Shown: positions 45,992-55,999, numbered from the stretch's first letter. The stretch is DNA of 64,000 nucleotides from Salibaculum griseiflavum (GCF_003129565.1 NZ_QETF01000014.1:18510-82509), one strand, 5' to 3'. Numbers and translations: made by a program. Notes: generated by a model from the letters alone, not told the origin.

Positions 45992-48064
45992 TTAGCGCCA
46001 AGCCAGCCGCGCCACCTCTCGGGCGCGGCGGCTGTTCCATAGACGCTCTCCCGTGCGGTCGCGCACGCTGACCAGCTGCAATTCACCGTCGCGCAGGTAG
46101 CCGGCGATCGCCCCGCTGTCGCGCAGGGTCGCGATATCAAGCACCGTGCAGCTGCGGCCCGGCCTGGCCTGCTGGTTCGACACCAGGATATCTGCACCGT
46201 CGCAATCCACGACATCGGCCAGCGCCATCTTGCCACGCACAGCGACCAGATGCGCCGAGCCCAGCCGGACTTCCTGCCGCCGTCCCTCAATGCTGAGGCC
46301 CGGGCGCTCGAAGGCCTGTGCCTGTGCCACCGGGCCGCCGTCGTTTTCCAGCCAGGCCCGGGCCGCGAACCCGTCGCCGCGCGGCTTGGACAGGGCCCGG
46401 CCCTGATCCCCCATCACCCCGATCAGCGCCCCGCTGTCGGCAATCAGGAGCACCGGGCGCTCGGTGGTCAGCCAAAGCACCCCTGCGAGGGCAGCCGGCC
46501 CGAGGCCGGCCAGCCGCCAGCGCCCCTGCCACAGCACGATCACCAACGCGCCGAAGGCCAAGAGGCCCAGCACCGGAGGCGCCGGGCTGTGTACATGGCC
46601 GACCGCGCCCTCCAGCCCCGAGACCCAATCGGCGATGAACAGGATCCAGCGAATGCCCAAACCCATCAGCCACAACCCGATCCCCGACAGGCCCACCGGC
46701 GCCAGCACCGCCGCCAGCACGGCGGCCGGCATCACCAGCGTGCCCATGACCGGCACCGACAGGACATTGGCCAGAAGCCCGTAATGCGACACCTGGTTGA
46801 AATGCGCCGCCGAAATGGGCGCCGTGGCCAGCCCGGCAATCAGTGAGGACAGCACGACACCCAAGGCCGGCCGCAACCGGCGCGGCAACCAGTCCATGTC
46901 GAACCGCCGCAGGAAGCCGAAGACAGCCACCAGCGCCGTTGTCGCGGCAAAGGACATCTGAAAGCCGGGACCCGACAACGCCTCTGGGCGCAACACCAGT
47001 ACGATCAGCGCCGCGATGGCCACCGCGCGGATGGTCAGCGCCCGGCGGTCCAGCATCACCGCCACCAGCATGACCGAGACCATGATGAAGGCCCGTTCCG
47101 TGGCCACGTTGCCCCCGGACATGGCGTAATACCCCGCCGCAACAACCAGGGCACAGAACGCCGCGACCTTCTTGGCCGGGTGGCGCAGGGTGAAGCCGGG
47201 CCAGAGCAGCAACGCGTTGCGCATCACCAGGAAGACGAAGCCGGTCAGCAAACCCATATGCAGGCCCGAGATTGCCAGAAGATGCGCGAGGTTCGAGGCG
47301 CGCAGATCCTCCAGCACCTCCTGGCCCATGGCGGACCGGTCGCCTGTCATGATCGCGGCCGCGAAGGCGCCGCGCTCGTCGGGCAGCGCCGTCTGCACCC
47401 AGCGCGATATGGCCACCCGGACCCGGTAGATGGCCAATCCGGCCGCGCCGTCCTCGGCGGGTCGCGCCAGAAGGACAGGCGTGCGGGTATACCCCACCGC
47501 GCCCAGACCCTCGAACCAGGCCATGCGGCGGAAATCGAACCCGTCCGGCTCCACCGGTCCGGCGGGCGGCGACAGGTGCCCGGTCAGGATCAGGGTCTGG
47601 CCCGGCTCTGGGGTCACGTAGCCCTGTTGCCCGTGCAGCGAGAGTCGCACCCGCGCCGGGGTCCGGGCGGGCGACATATCCTCCAGTACGACCCGGTCCA
47701 GGGTCAGGCGCACCGCGTCGCTGGCGGAGCGGTCGATCTCGATCACCCGCCCTTCGACCGGTCCGTAGTAGCGGAAATCCAGCACCGGCGCCGCCACCGA
47801 ATGGGCCCTCACCCCGGCGACGAGCCCCCCGGCCAGAACCAGCGCCAGCCCGATCGGAAGGGCGCGCAAACCGTCCGGGCAAAGGCGCACCAGGCCGAGG
47901 CAGGCAAGGAGCGCCACCGTCGCACCGGCGTAAAGTGCGATACCCGCTTCGAAACGCACCCCGAAATAGAGGGAAATCCCCACAGCGAACAGCACCGGGG
48001 ACCAGCCGAACAGGTGGCCCTGCTGCCGCAGCAGCCCGTTATCCATCCATCTCAGAAGGCGCAC
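45992..48064 (-). CDS. comEC: ComEC/Rec2 family DNA-uptake channel protein
   Basis: A 690-residue inner-membrane protein. N-terminal DUF4131-type region with helices, competence domain including LAHLLAISGLHMGLLTGFVFLVMRN (about 257-282) and further helices. The C-terminus (VLLIADSGALIGVMGDQG onward) is remnant-like and lacks the HxHxDH metallo-beta-lactamase motif seen in full-length ComEC, as usual for this group. GTG start with AGGGACAA upstream. A CtrA-like site lies 54 bases upstream. Required in Rhodobacter for gene transfer agent DNA import. Confidence 0.92.
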   Translation of the reverse strand: MRLLRWMDNGLLRQQGHLFGWSPVLFAVGISLYFGVRFEAGIALYAGATVALLACLGLVRLCPDGLRALPIGLALVLAGGLVAGVRAHSVAAPVLDFRYYGPVEGRVIEIDRSASDAVRLTLDRVVLEDMSPARTPARVRLSLHGQQGYVTPEPGQTLILTGHLSPPAGPVEPDGFDFRRMAWFEGLGAVGYTRTPVLLARPAEDGAAGLAIYRVRVAISRWVQTALPDERGAFAAAIMTGDRSAMGQEVLEDLRASNLAHLLAISGLHMGLLTGFVFLVMRNALLLWPGFTLRHPAKKVAAFCALVVAAGYYAMSGGNVATERAFIMVSVMLVAVMLDRRALTIRAVAIAALIVLVLRPEALSGPGFQMSFAATTALVAVFGFLRRFDMDWLPRRLRPALGVVLSSLIAGLATAPISAAHFNQVSHYGLLANVLSVPVMGTLVMPAAVLAAVLAPVGLSGIGLWLMGLGIRWILFIADWVSGLEGAVGHVHSPAPPVLGLLAFGALVIVLWQGRWRLAGLGPAALAGVLWLTTERPVLLIADSGALIGVMGDQGRALSKPRGDGFAARAWLENDGGPVAQAQAFERPGLSIEGRRQEVRLGSAHLVAVRGKMALADVVDCDGADILVSNQQARPGRSCTVLDIATLRDSGAIAGYLRDGELQLVSVRDRTGERLWNSRRAREVARLAWR

Positions 48065-48117
48065 TTGTCCCTGCCCTTCAGCCCGAGTATGCCCCGGCCC
48101 AAGCTAGGAACCCATGG

Positions 48118-48132
48118 TTAGCGAAAGGTTAA
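48118..48132. promoter_or_regulatory. CtrA site upstream of comEC and gltX
   Basis: On the minus strand TTAA-CCTTTCG-CTAACCAT, matching 7 of 8 bases of TTAA-N7-TTAA and also the CtrA half-site TTAACCAT with one change. It lies between divergent comEC and gltX. Confidence 0.5.
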
Positions 48133-48137
48133 TGCCC

Positions 48138-49538
48138 ATGTCCGAACAGGTCGTCACCCGCATCGCCCCCTCGCCCACAGGCGAGATGCATATCGGCACC
48201 GCGCGCACGGCGCTGTTCAACTGGCTATTTGCAAGGGGCCGCGGCGGCAAGTTCCTGTTGCGCATCGAGGATACCGACCGCGCCCGGTCCACCCCGGAGG
48301 CGACCGACGCGATCCTGCGGGGCATGGACTGGCTGGGGCTGGACTACGACGAAGAACCCTACAGCCAATATGCCCGTGCCGACCGCCATGCCGAAGTGGC
48401 CCGCGAAATGCTGGACAACGGCCATGCCTACAAGTGTTTCGCCACGCAGGAGGAAATCCAGGCCTTCCGCGACGAGGCCCACGCCGCCGGTAAATCGACC
48501 CTGTTCCGCTCGCCCTGGCGCGACGCGGACCCGGCCACGCACCCGGACACGCCCTACGTGATCCGCGTCAAGGCTCCGCTGGAGGGCGAAACGGTGATTG
48601 ACGACAAGGTCCAGGGCAAGGTCACGATCCGCAACGATCAGCTGGACGACATGGTGATCCTGCGCTCGGACGGCAGCCCGACCTACATGCTCGCCGTGGT
48701 GGTCGATGACCATGACATGGGCGTAACCCACGTGATCCGGGGCGACGACCACCTCAATAACGCCGCGCGTCAGATGACGATCTACCGCGCGATGGGCTGG
48801 CCCCTACCGGTCTATGCCCATATCCCGCTGATCTTCGGGCCGGACGGCAAGAAACTCTCCAAGCGTCACGGCGCCACGGGCGTCGCCGAATATCAGCTGA
48901 TGGGCTATCCGGCCGCCGGCATGCGCAATTACCTTGCGCGCCTGGGCTGGGCCCATGGCGATGACGAGTTCTTCACCGACGACCAGGCGAAAGCGTGGTT
49001 CGACCTCGACGGCATCAACAAGGCGCCGGCCCGGTTCGATTTCAAGAAACTGGCCAATATCTGCGGCCAGCACATCGCGGCAAGCGACGATGCTGCACTG
49101 CTGCATGAACTGGAGGCGTTCCTGGCCGCAACCGGGGCCGAGCCGCTGACAAACGACCAGCGGGACGCGATGTCGCAAGCCATGCCCAGCCTGAAAGACA
49201 GGGCCAAGACCTTTCCTGAACTCCTTGAAAAGGCTCAGTTTTGCCTGACCTCTCGACCGATCGCCCCCGATGAAAAGGCGGCCGCTGCTCTGGACGATGT
49301 ATCCCGTGGTATACTGAAGGAATTGACGCCGCAGTTGCAAACTGCTAGCTGGTCCCGAGATGCGCTGGAGGCGCTCGTGGCTGACCTCGCAGAGGCGCAC
49401 GAGACGAAGCTGGGCAAACTGGCCGGTCCCCTGAGGGCGGCCCTTGCCGGACGCTCCGTTTCCCCTAGCGTGTTCGACATGATGCTCGTTCTGGGCCGCG
49501 ACGAAACCATCGCGCGACTTCAGGACGCCGCCGGCTGA
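48138..49538 (+). CDS. gltX: Glutamyl-tRNA synthetase
   Basis: Charges tRNA-Glu. 466 residues with [22 protein letters not shown] (HIGH motif), [21 protein letters not shown] and [11 protein letters not shown] (KMSKS equivalent). Start at the third of three in-frame ATGs (MSEQVV) because AAAGG lies 10 bases upstream and family members begin there. Many Rhodobacteraceae carry two gltX copies; this one is full length. Confidence 0.95.
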   Translation: MSEQVVTRIAPSPTGEMHIGTARTALFNWLFARGRGGKFLLRIEDTDRARSTPEATDAILRGMDWLGLDYDEEPYSQYARADRHAEVAREMLDNGHAYKCFATQEEIQAFRDEAHAAGKSTLFRSPWRDADPATHPDTPYVIRVKAPLEGETVIDDKVQGKVTIRNDQLDDMVILRSDGSPTYMLAVVVDDHDMGVTHVIRGDDHLNNAARQMTIYRAMGWPLPVYAHIPLIFGPDGKKLSKRHGATGVAEYQLMGYPAAGMRNYLARLGWAHGDDEFFTDDQAKAWFDLDGINKAPARFDFKKLANICGQHIAASDDAALLHELEAFLAATGAEPLTNDQRDAMSQAMPSLKDRAKTFPELLEKAQFCLTSRPIAPDEKAAAALDDVSRGILKELTPQLQTASWSRDALEALVADLAEAHETKLGKLAGPLRAALAGRSVSPSVFDMMLVLGRDETIARLQDAAG

Positions 49539-49592
49539 AACCTTTTCGTCACCTTTGGCGGATATCGCAGGCCGGACCGGTAGAAAACCGCG

Positions 49593-49610
49593 ACGCCCGG
49601 CCTCGGGCGT
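49593..49610 (+). other. Hairpin between gltX and gltA
   Basis: ACGCCCG/CGGGCGT with a GCCT loop, 24 bases before the gltA start. No U-tract; it could belong to the gltA leader or the gltX 3' end. Confidence 0.4.
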
Positions 49611-49633
49611 GCCTTGAAACAAAGGAAACCGCC

Positions 49634-50929
49634 ATGGCCGACACCACCAAGACCGCGACCCTGACCATCGACGGCAAGACCTTCGATCTCCCGATGCATT
49701 CGCCGACCGCCGGCCCCGATGTCGTCGACATCCGCAAGCTGTATGGACAGGCCGGGGTCTTCACCTACGATCCGGGGTTCACCTCGACCGCGTCCTGCGA
49801 CAGCACCATCACCTATATCGACGGCGACGCCGGCATCCTGACCCATCGCGGCTACCCGATCGACCAGCTGGCCGGCAAATCGCATTACCTGGAAGTGTGC
49901 TTCCTGCTGCTCTACGGCTACCTGCCCAAGGCCGAGGAACTTGAGGAATTCGAGACCACGGTCACCCGCCACACGATGATCCATGAGCAGATGCACAATT
50001 TCTTCCGCGGCTTCCGCCGCGATGCGCATCCGATGGCAACCATGGTGGGTGTGGTCGGCGCCATGTCGGCCTTCTACCATGACAGCACCGACATCTCCGA
50101 CGAGCGTCAGCGCGAGATCGCCTCGTTCCGCCTGATCGCCAAGATGCCGACGATTGCCGCCATGGCCTACAAGTATTCCATCGGCCAGCCCTTCGTCTAT
50201 CCACGCAACGATCTCGATTACGCGGCCAACTTCCTGCACATGTGCTTCTCGGTCCCGGCCGAAGAATACCAGGTCGATCCGATCCTGGCCCGCGCCATGG
50301 ACCGTATCTTCACCCTGCATGCCGATCATGAACAGAACGCCTCGACCTCCACGGTGCGTCTGGCCTCGTCCTCGGGGGCAAACCCCTTTGCCTGTGTCGC
50401 CGCTGGCATCGCCTGCCTCTGGGGCCCGGCCCATGGCGGCGCCAACCAGGCCTGCCTCGAGATGCTCAAGGAGATCGGCACGGTCGACCAGATCCCCGAA
50501 TACATCGCCCGCGCCAAGGACAAGAACGACCCGTTCCGCCTGATGGGTTTCGGCCATCGCGTCTACAAGAACACCGACCCGCGCGCCAAGGTGCTCAAGC
50601 AGTCGGCGGACGAGGTGCTCGACCTGCTGGGCGTCGAGGACAACAAGCTGCTGCAAGTCGCCAAGGAACTGGAGCGGATCGCGCTCGAAGACGAGTATTT
50701 CGTCGAGAAGAAACTGTTCCCGAACGTGGACTTCTATTCCGGCATCATCCTTGAGGCGATGGGCTTTCCGACCTCGATGTTCACGCCGATCTTCGCCCTG
50801 TCGCGCACGGTCGGCTGGGTCAGCCAGTGGAAAGAACAGCTGTCCGACCCGCAGATGAAGATCGGCCGCCCGCGCCAGCTCTACCAGGGGGCGGACCTGC
50901 GCGATTACGTGGATATCGAAAACCGCTGA
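49634..50929 (+). CDS. gltA: Citrate synthase
   Basis: Condenses acetyl-CoA and oxaloacetate; entry to the TCA cycle. 431 residues of the hexameric type II form: [73 protein letters not shown] (catalytic His), [15 protein letters not shown] (catalytic His) and [20 protein letters not shown] (catalytic Asp/Arg). Own ribosome site AAAGGAAAC; strong terminator downstream. Confidence 0.98.
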   Translation: MADTTKTATLTIDGKTFDLPMHSPTAGPDVVDIRKLYGQAGVFTYDPGFTSTASCDSTITYIDGDAGILTHRGYPIDQLAGKSHYLEVCFLLLYGYLPKAEELEEFETTVTRHTMIHEQMHNFFRGFRRDAHPMATMVGVVGAMSAFYHDSTDISDERQREIASFRLIAKMPTIAAMAYKYSIGQPFVYPRNDLDYAANFLHMCFSVPAEEYQVDPILARAMDRIFTLHADHEQNASTSTVRLASSSGANPFACVAAGIACLWGPAHGGANQACLEMLKEIGTVDQIPEYIARAKDKNDPFRLMGFGHRVYKNTDPRAKVLKQSADEVLDLLGVEDNKLLQVAKELERIALEDEYFVEKKLFPNVDFYSGIILEAMGFPTSMFTPIFALSRTVGWVSQWKEQLSDPQMKIGRPRQLYQGADLRDYVDIENR

Positions 50930-50950
50930 TCCACCAGCATATGGAAATGC

Positions 50951-50987
50951 AAAAGGGTCGTCCCGGCAATGGCGGCCCTTTTTGTTT
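50951..50987 (+). terminator. Intrinsic terminator of gltA
   Basis: AAAGGGTCG pairs with CGGCCCTTT (one G-U) around TCCCGGCAATGG, followed by TTGTTT. Confidence 0.85.
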
Positions 50988-51018
50988 GCGACCGGCGGTT
51001 TCCAAGCTAGCCTGCCGC

Positions 51019-51516
51019 ATGACCACATTGATCACCGCACGCCTTACCCTGCGTGGGCCCCGACCGGGCGACCTGGACGACTTGCATGCCATCTACGGCG
51101 ACAGGCGCGCCATGCGCTACTGGTCCAGCCTTCCGCACGGCGAGCTGGACACGACACAGGCCATGCTGGACCGCATGATCGCGACCTTCGCCGACCAGCC
51201 CACCTATTTCATCTGGGAGCACGCCGGCCGCGCCATAGGTGCCGGCGGGATGCATGACCCGTGGGAGGTCGGTTTCATCCTGCACCCCGACCATTGGCGC
51301 AATGGGCTGGCGCATGAGGCCATGTCTGCGATCATCCTCCACCTCTGGACCACAACCGAGGCCCCGGCGCTGACTGCGGACACCGACCCGCGCAACGCGG
51401 CCTCGTTCGGGCTTCTTGCGTCGCTCGGCTTCGTTGAGACCGGGCGCGCGCGGAACACCTTTTTCGTGGGTGGCGAATGGTCGGACAGTATCTACCTTGC
51501 TCTTGCGCGGCCCTAG
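51019..51516 (+). CDS. GNAT family N-acetyltransferase (RimJ/RimL-like)
   Basis: 165 residues starting TTLITARLTLRGPRPGDLDDL, the common start of RimJ/L-like acetyltransferases, with acetyl-CoA region EVGFILHPDHWRNGLAHEAMSAIILHLW and ALTADTDPRNAASFGLLASLGFVETG. Substrate unknown. Shares a CTAG stop with the convergent hydratase gene. Confidence 0.88.
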   Translation: MTTLITARLTLRGPRPGDLDDLHAIYGDRRAMRYWSSLPHGELDTTQAMLDRMIATFADQPTYFIWEHAGRAIGAGGMHDPWEVGFILHPDHWRNGLAHEAMSAIILHLWTTTEAPALTADTDPRNAASFGLLASLGFVETGRARNTFFVGGEWSDSIYLALARP

Positions 51517-52289
51517 CGCCCCTCGTAATTCGCCGGGCGTTTCTCGAGGAAGGCCATGACACCTTCCTTGAAATCGCGGGTCTTGCCGCATTCGCCCTGC
51601 AAGCGGGCCTCCAGCGCCAATTGTTCGTCGAGCGTGTTCTCGAAAGACCCTCGGATCGCCGATTTGAGGTGGCGATAGGCCTCGGTCGGACCCTTCGCCA
51701 GGTGCGCCACCCGATGGGCCAGGTGTTCGTCGAGCTCGCTGGCGGGCACGGCCTCGTAGATCATGCCCCAGTCGGCGGCCTGCCGCCCGGTGATCCTGTC
51801 GGCGAACAACGCCGCCCCCATGGCCTTTGCCGCCCCCATCTGGCGCGGCAGCCAATAGGTGCCGCCGGCATCCGGGATCAGCCCGATGCGCGTGAAGGCC
51901 TGGATGAAAACGGCCTCTTCGGCGGCGATCACCACATCGGCCGCCAAGGCGAGGTTCGCACCCGCCCCGGCGGCGGGGCCATGCACGGCTGCGATGGTCG
52001 GGATGGGGCTGTCGAAAATCGCCCGCAGCATGGGCACGTATTCATCGCGCAAGGTCCGCTCCAGGTCGAGGCTGACAGCATTGCCACCATCGCCCAGATC
52101 CTGCCCCGAGCAGAACGCATCGCCCGCCCCGCGGATCACCAGAACCCGCGCCTCTTGGCCGGCAGCCTTGACCGCATGGGCAACCTCGGCCCGCATCTGG
52201 GTGTTAAGCGCGTTCATGACGTCGGGCCGGTTCAGCGTAAGCACCGCCGCCCCGTCCGCGATTTCCAGCCGTATAGCCTGATAGTCCAT
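51513..52289 (-). CDS. Enoyl-CoA hydratase/isomerase (PaaG-like)
   Basis: A 258-residue crotonase-superfamily protein. Oxyanion-hole segments GAGDAFCSGQDLGDGG (about 54-69) and IAAVHGPAAGAGANLALAADVV; catalytic region RIGLIPDAGGTYWLPRQMG, where Asp replaces one Glu of standard hydratases, as in PaaG-type ring-opening isomerases. The C-terminal EARLQGECGKTRDFKEGVMAFLEKRPANYEGR fits the same group. Isolated from other paa genes here; last gene of the ccm-containing block. Confidence 0.88.
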   Translation of the reverse strand: MDYQAIRLEIADGAAVLTLNRPDVMNALNTQMRAEVAHAVKAAGQEARVLVIRGAGDAFCSGQDLGDGGNAVSLDLERTLRDEYVPMLRAIFDSPIPTIAAVHGPAAGAGANLALAADVVIAAEEAVFIQAFTRIGLIPDAGGTYWLPRQMGAAKAMGAALFADRITGRQAADWGMIYEAVPASELDEHLAHRVAHLAKGPTEAYRHLKSAIRGSFENTLDEQLALEARLQGECGKTRDFKEGVMAFLEKRPANYEGR

Positions 52290-52359
52290 TTGCTTGCCCT
52301 TTCCGCAGCCTCTTGCGCACTTTACTGAACCATGCAGTTCAGGAAAGTCCAACCCCGCG

Positions 52360-52806
52360 TCAGGAGCGCATGATTTCTTCCAGCCGGGCCTTCTCCGCGT
52401 CCGTCAGGGTCTCGGGGGCCTTGGCCTTCGAGCGGGCCCGAACCGAGGCATAGCCAACGCCCGCCGCCACCAGCAAAAGGACCGGGGCCGCCAGCCACAG
52501 AACAAGGTTCGCGCCACTTTTGGTCGGGCTGAGCAGGATGTATTCGCCGTAGCGGTTGACCAGAAACTGCACCGCTTCTTCGTCGCTGTCGCCCGCGACC
52601 AGCCGTTCGCGCAGCAGAATGCGCAAGTCGCGGCTGATGCCGGCATTGCTTTCGTCGATGCTCTCGTTCTGGCAGACCGGACAGCGCAACCCGGTAGATA
52701 GATCGCGTGCGCGTTCCTCCAGCGCGGGGTCGTCCAGAACCTCGTCGGGCTGTACGGCCCAGACAGGGGCCGCCAGAAGGGTCAGGATCAGGATCAGGCG
52801 CTTCAT
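52360..52806 (-). CDS. ccmH: Cytochrome c maturation protein CcmH
   Basis: Reduces or holds apocytochrome c for heme attachment. 148 residues: signal peptide LILILTLLAAPVWA, the LRCPVCQNESI redox motif with Cys42 and Cys45, and a C-terminal helix (LWLAAPVLLLVAAGVGYASV). Overlaps ccmF by 4 bases (ATGA). Confidence 0.95.
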   Translation of the reverse strand: MKRLILILTLLAAPVWAVQPDEVLDDPALEERARDLSTGLRCPVCQNESIDESNAGISRDLRILLRERLVAGDSDEEAVQFLVNRYGEYILLSPTKSGANLVLWLAAPVLLLVAAGVGYASVRARSKAKAPETLTDAEKARLEEIMRS

Positions 52807-54782
52807 TCCGCAGGCACCCCGCCCGCCGGTGTCCTGCGCTTGGCTGCGCCAGCGGCGACACGCAGACGCCTGTCGCTAAGGCTGACCAACCCGCCGATCG
52901 CCATCAGGATCGAGCCGCCCCAGATCCAGTTCGCGAAGGGCTTGATATAGCTGCGCACGGCCCAGCCGCCATTGGTTTGGGGATCGCCCACCACAAGGTA
53001 GACATCGCGCAGCACGCCATTGCGGATCCCGGCCTCGGTCGTGGGCATTTCGGCCACCGGGTAGAAGCGTTTCTCGGGGTGGACAACGCCAACTTCCCGG
53101 CCATTACGGAAGATCGCCATGTCGGCCTTGGTGGTGATGTAGTTGGGCCCCTGTTCCTGGCGCACGTCGCGCAGCTCGATCTCGTGGATACCGATCTGCC
53201 AGCGGTCGCCGATATCGGCGACGCGGATATCCTCGGCCTCCCAGGCCATGAGGCCCGCCACCGCGAAGATGGTCACGCCCAGCCCGCTATGGGCGATGAA
53301 CTTGCCCCAATCGGCGCGTGGCAGCCGCGTCAGCCGGCCCAGCCGATCCGACAGCCCCTTGCGCCCTGTGCGTTGCCAAAGGTCCATGGCCGCGCCGCCC
53401 ACGACCCAGACGCCCAGAATGACGCCCACGGGCCCGAGTGCACTGCGCCCGGTCTGCATCGCAAAGGCCAGCCCGCCCAAGGCCACGGCCAGAACCACCA
53501 CAGGCCAAAGCGGCGTCATCGCCCGGCGCAGGTTTCCACGTTTCCAGGCCAGCATGGCGCCCACCGGAAGGATCAGGGCCAACACCACGAAAAACGGCGA
53601 GAAGGCCGCGTTGAAAAACGGTGCCCCCACGGACAGGACCCGCCCCAGCGCCATTTCCGCGAAAACCGGCCAGAGCGTTCCGATGAAAACGACGAAGGCC
53701 GAAACCGCCAATAACACGTTATTCGCCACCAGCGCACTTTCGCGGCTGACCATGGAAAAGACGCCCTTGGCCTCCATCGCGCTGGCCCGGACGGCAAAGA
53801 GCGTCAGAGCGGCCCCGACGAAACCGCCGAAGATCACCAGGATGAACACGCCGCGTTCAGGGTCATTGGCAAAGGCATGAACCGAGGTCAGGACGCCGGA
53901 ACGCACGATGAACGTGCCCAGAAGCGAGAACCCGAAGGCGAGGATGGCCAGCAGGATCGTCCAGCTTTTCAGCGCCTCGCGTTTCTCCACGACGATGGCC
54001 GAATGCAACAGCGCCGCCGCCAGAAGCCACGGCATGAAACTGGCGTTTTCCACCGGGTCCCAGAACCAGAACCCGCCCCAGCCCAGCTCGTAATAGGCCC
54101 ACCAGGACCCCAGCGCGATGCCAACGGTCAGGAACAGCCAGGCCGCCAGCGTCCAGGGCCGCACCCAACGGCCCCAGGCGGCATCGACCTTGCCCTCGAG
54201 CAGGGCGGCGATGGCAAAGGAGAAGGTCATCGAAAGCCCGACATAGCCGAGATAGAGGAAAGGCGGGTGAAACGCCAAGCCCGGGTCCTGCAAGAGCGGG
54301 TTGAGGTCCTGCCCGTCAAAGGGGGCGACCTCCATGCGCAGGAACGGGTTCGATGTCAGCAGGATGAACGCGTAGAAGGCCACCGACACCAGCGCCTGCA
54401 CCCCCAGCACGCGGGCCCTGAGCGAGGCGGGCAGGTTCGATCCGAACCAGCTGGCACAGGCCCCGAACAGCGCCAGCGTCAGAACCCAGAGCAGCATGGA
54501 CCCTTCGTGGTTCCCCCAGACACCGGAAATCTTGTAGAGCATCGGCTTGTCGGAATGGGAATTGAGGAACACCAACCGCAGCGAGAAATCCGACACGACA
54601 AAGGCATAGGTCAGCGCCGCGAAGGAGAACCCCACAAGGATCAGCTGCACCGTTGCGGCCGGATCGGCCAGCGCCATCCAGCTGCGCCAGCCTTTGTGGG
54701 CACCGACCAGCGGCACGACGGTCTGAACCACGGCCACGAGGGCGGCGAGAATCAGGGCGAAATGTCCAAGCTCTGTAATCAT
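52803..54782 (-). CDS. ccmF: Heme lyase CcmF/NrfE family subunit
   Basis: Ligates heme to apocytochrome c with CcmH. A 659-residue polytopic membrane protein with about 15 helices. The WWD heme-handling motif WAYYELGWGGFWFWDPVENASFMPWLLAAALLHS (about 228-262) and GxxEGSMLLWVL (NHEGSMLLW) are clear. Separated from the holin gene by 57 bases; overlaps ccmH. Confidence 0.96.
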   Translation of the reverse strand: MITELGHFALILAALVAVVQTVVPLVGAHKGWRSWMALADPAATVQLILVGFSFAALTYAFVVSDFSLRLVFLNSHSDKPMLYKISGVWGNHEGSMLLWVLTLALFGACASWFGSNLPASLRARVLGVQALVSVAFYAFILLTSNPFLRMEVAPFDGQDLNPLLQDPGLAFHPPFLYLGYVGLSMTFSFAIAALLEGKVDAAWGRWVRPWTLAAWLFLTVGIALGSWWAYYELGWGGFWFWDPVENASFMPWLLAAALLHSAIVVEKREALKSWTILLAILAFGFSLLGTFIVRSGVLTSVHAFANDPERGVFILVIFGGFVGAALTLFAVRASAMEAKGVFSMVSRESALVANNVLLAVSAFVVFIGTLWPVFAEMALGRVLSVGAPFFNAAFSPFFVVLALILPVGAMLAWKRGNLRRAMTPLWPVVVLAVALGGLAFAMQTGRSALGPVGVILGVWVVGGAAMDLWQRTGRKGLSDRLGRLTRLPRADWGKFIAHSGLGVTIFAVAGLMAWEAEDIRVADIGDRWQIGIHEIELRDVRQEQGPNYITTKADMAIFRNGREVGVVHPEKRFYPVAEMPTTEAGIRNGVLRDVYLVVGDPQTNGGWAVRSYIKPFANWIWGGSILMAIGGLVSLSDRRLRVAAGAAKRRTPAGGVPAE

Positions 54783-54839
54783 GGGATGCAGTATATCGCC
54801 TGCGCCCTCGTGAAAAAGCAGAACCGGTCGGTCAAAGCG

Positions 54840-55394
54840 TCACGGTCGCGTGTTCTGCCATTCGGCCAGCGCCGGATTGGGGGCCGTGTCGACCACCGGG
54901 CCGTCCGGTGCACCAGGCGCCGGGCCCGCCCGCATCGCATCCAGCCGCCGGGTGTTGCCGATCACGGTCGGCACATGCGCCAGGGACTGCGCGATAGAGC
55001 GTTGAAATTGCTGGGAATGAGCCTGGTGGCGCGCGCCGAAATAGAAACTGACGATCGCCCCCATGAGCCACCACAGCGGCTCTGGCACGACCGCGATGCC
55101 CTGCATCCGGCTGGCAAACCAGATCGGGTCCACCATGGCCACGACGAAGAGGCCGATCGTGCCAAAGGCCAGCAAGGGGCGTGGCAGGCGGTTCAGCCCG
55201 TTCATGACCCGGTCGAACGGGCCCGGTCGGGGCGTGGCGAACTCGGCCGCGAACTGGCGCAAGGTCGAGTGGCGCAGATGCGCCTCGCGGAGCGCAGCCC
55301 CCTCGCTGTTCTCACGAAACACCTCGGCGGTGTCGCGGATCACGTTGCGGCCGTCATCGAAGAAGAGCGAAAGGATGCGTTCGATCAACCCCAT
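54840..55394 (-). CDS. Three-helix holin family protein
   Basis: A 184-residue protein of the 3TM phage-holin type. Hydrophilic N-terminal 80 residues, then hydrophobic segments RPLLAFGTIGLFVVAMVDPIWFA (about 84-106) and PEPLWWLMGAIVSFYFGARH (about 117-136), and a long hydrophilic C-terminus. It starts 10 bases inside the end of the endolysin gene. In Rhodobacter capsulatus a similar endolysin-holin pair releases gene transfer agent particles; orthology is inferred from architecture and gene pairing. Confidence 0.8.
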   Translation of the reverse strand: MGLIERILSLFFDDGRNVIRDTAEVFRENSEGAALREAHLRHSTLRQFAAEFATPRPGPFDRVMNGLNRLPRPLLAFGTIGLFVVAMVDPIWFASRMQGIAVVPEPLWWLMGAIVSFYFGARHQAHSQQFQRSIAQSLAHVPTVIGNTRRLDAMRAGPAPGAPDGPVVDTAPNPALAEWQNTRP

Positions 55395-55996
55395 CCCGCG
55401 ACCCTTTCGCGATGCTGGGCCTCGGTCAGGTGGAAGCGGGGCGCGATGAATTCCTCGGCCCGCCGGATCCAGCCGCCCTTGCCGCCATCGCGGCGCCGGG
55501 CGTATTTGCGAGAGGACGGGCGGCGATCCGCCAGGGCATAATAGTAATTCCGCCGGGCGATCCCGTAGGCATCGGCGAAGTGCCCCGGCGCGGCGGCCTG
55601 CGCGTCGCGCGCCGCGGCGATGGTCTGTGGCCCGATCACCCCGTCCACCTCGACCTGCAAGCGCATGTCGTTGAGCAGCCGTTGCAGGATGCGCACCGCA
55701 TTGGCACCGGCATTGACATACATGTCGAAGACCGATGGCTGGATGCTTTCGGGCAGGCGGTTGATACGGGTTTGCTGGTAGTAGTGACGCACGAAGATCT
55801 CGATCGCCTGATCGCGCGACAGGGCCCGCACATCCGCCGCGCTGACCTGCCCGTCACCGTCCAGGTCCAGCCCCAACCGGCGCATGGTGTGGATCGTCAC
55901 CCCGTGATTGGTCGCCCCGCCGGGATCATCCGGATCATTGACGTATCCACCCTCGCGGGCGACGATTTCCTCGGCAATCTCTCGAACGCTTTGCAT
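55385..55996 (-). CDS. Endolysin, glycoside hydrolase family 108 (N-acetylmuramidase)
   Basis: A 203-residue peptidoglycan hydrolase. Catalytic Glu in the EGGY motif of IVAREGGYVNDPDDPGGATNHGVT (about 10-33), with GVTIHTMRRLG, and a C-terminal peptidoglycan-binding-3 domain (VDGVIGPQTIAAARDAQ). No signal peptide, so export depends on the adjacent holin. Start at MQSVRE with GGGGAAGAGG upstream; this ribosome site lies in a hairpin. The pair sits between ccmE and ccmF. Confidence 0.92.
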   Translation of the reverse strand: MQSVREIAEEIVAREGGYVNDPDDPGGATNHGVTIHTMRRLGLDLDGDGQVSAADVRALSRDQAIEIFVRHYYQQTRINRLPESIQPSVFDMYVNAGANAVRILQRLLNDMRLQVEVDGVIGPQTIAAARDAQAAAPGHFADAYGIARRNYYYALADRRPSSRKYARRRDGGKGGWIRRAEEFIAPRFHLTEAQHRERVAGWG

Positions 55997-55999
55997 GGC

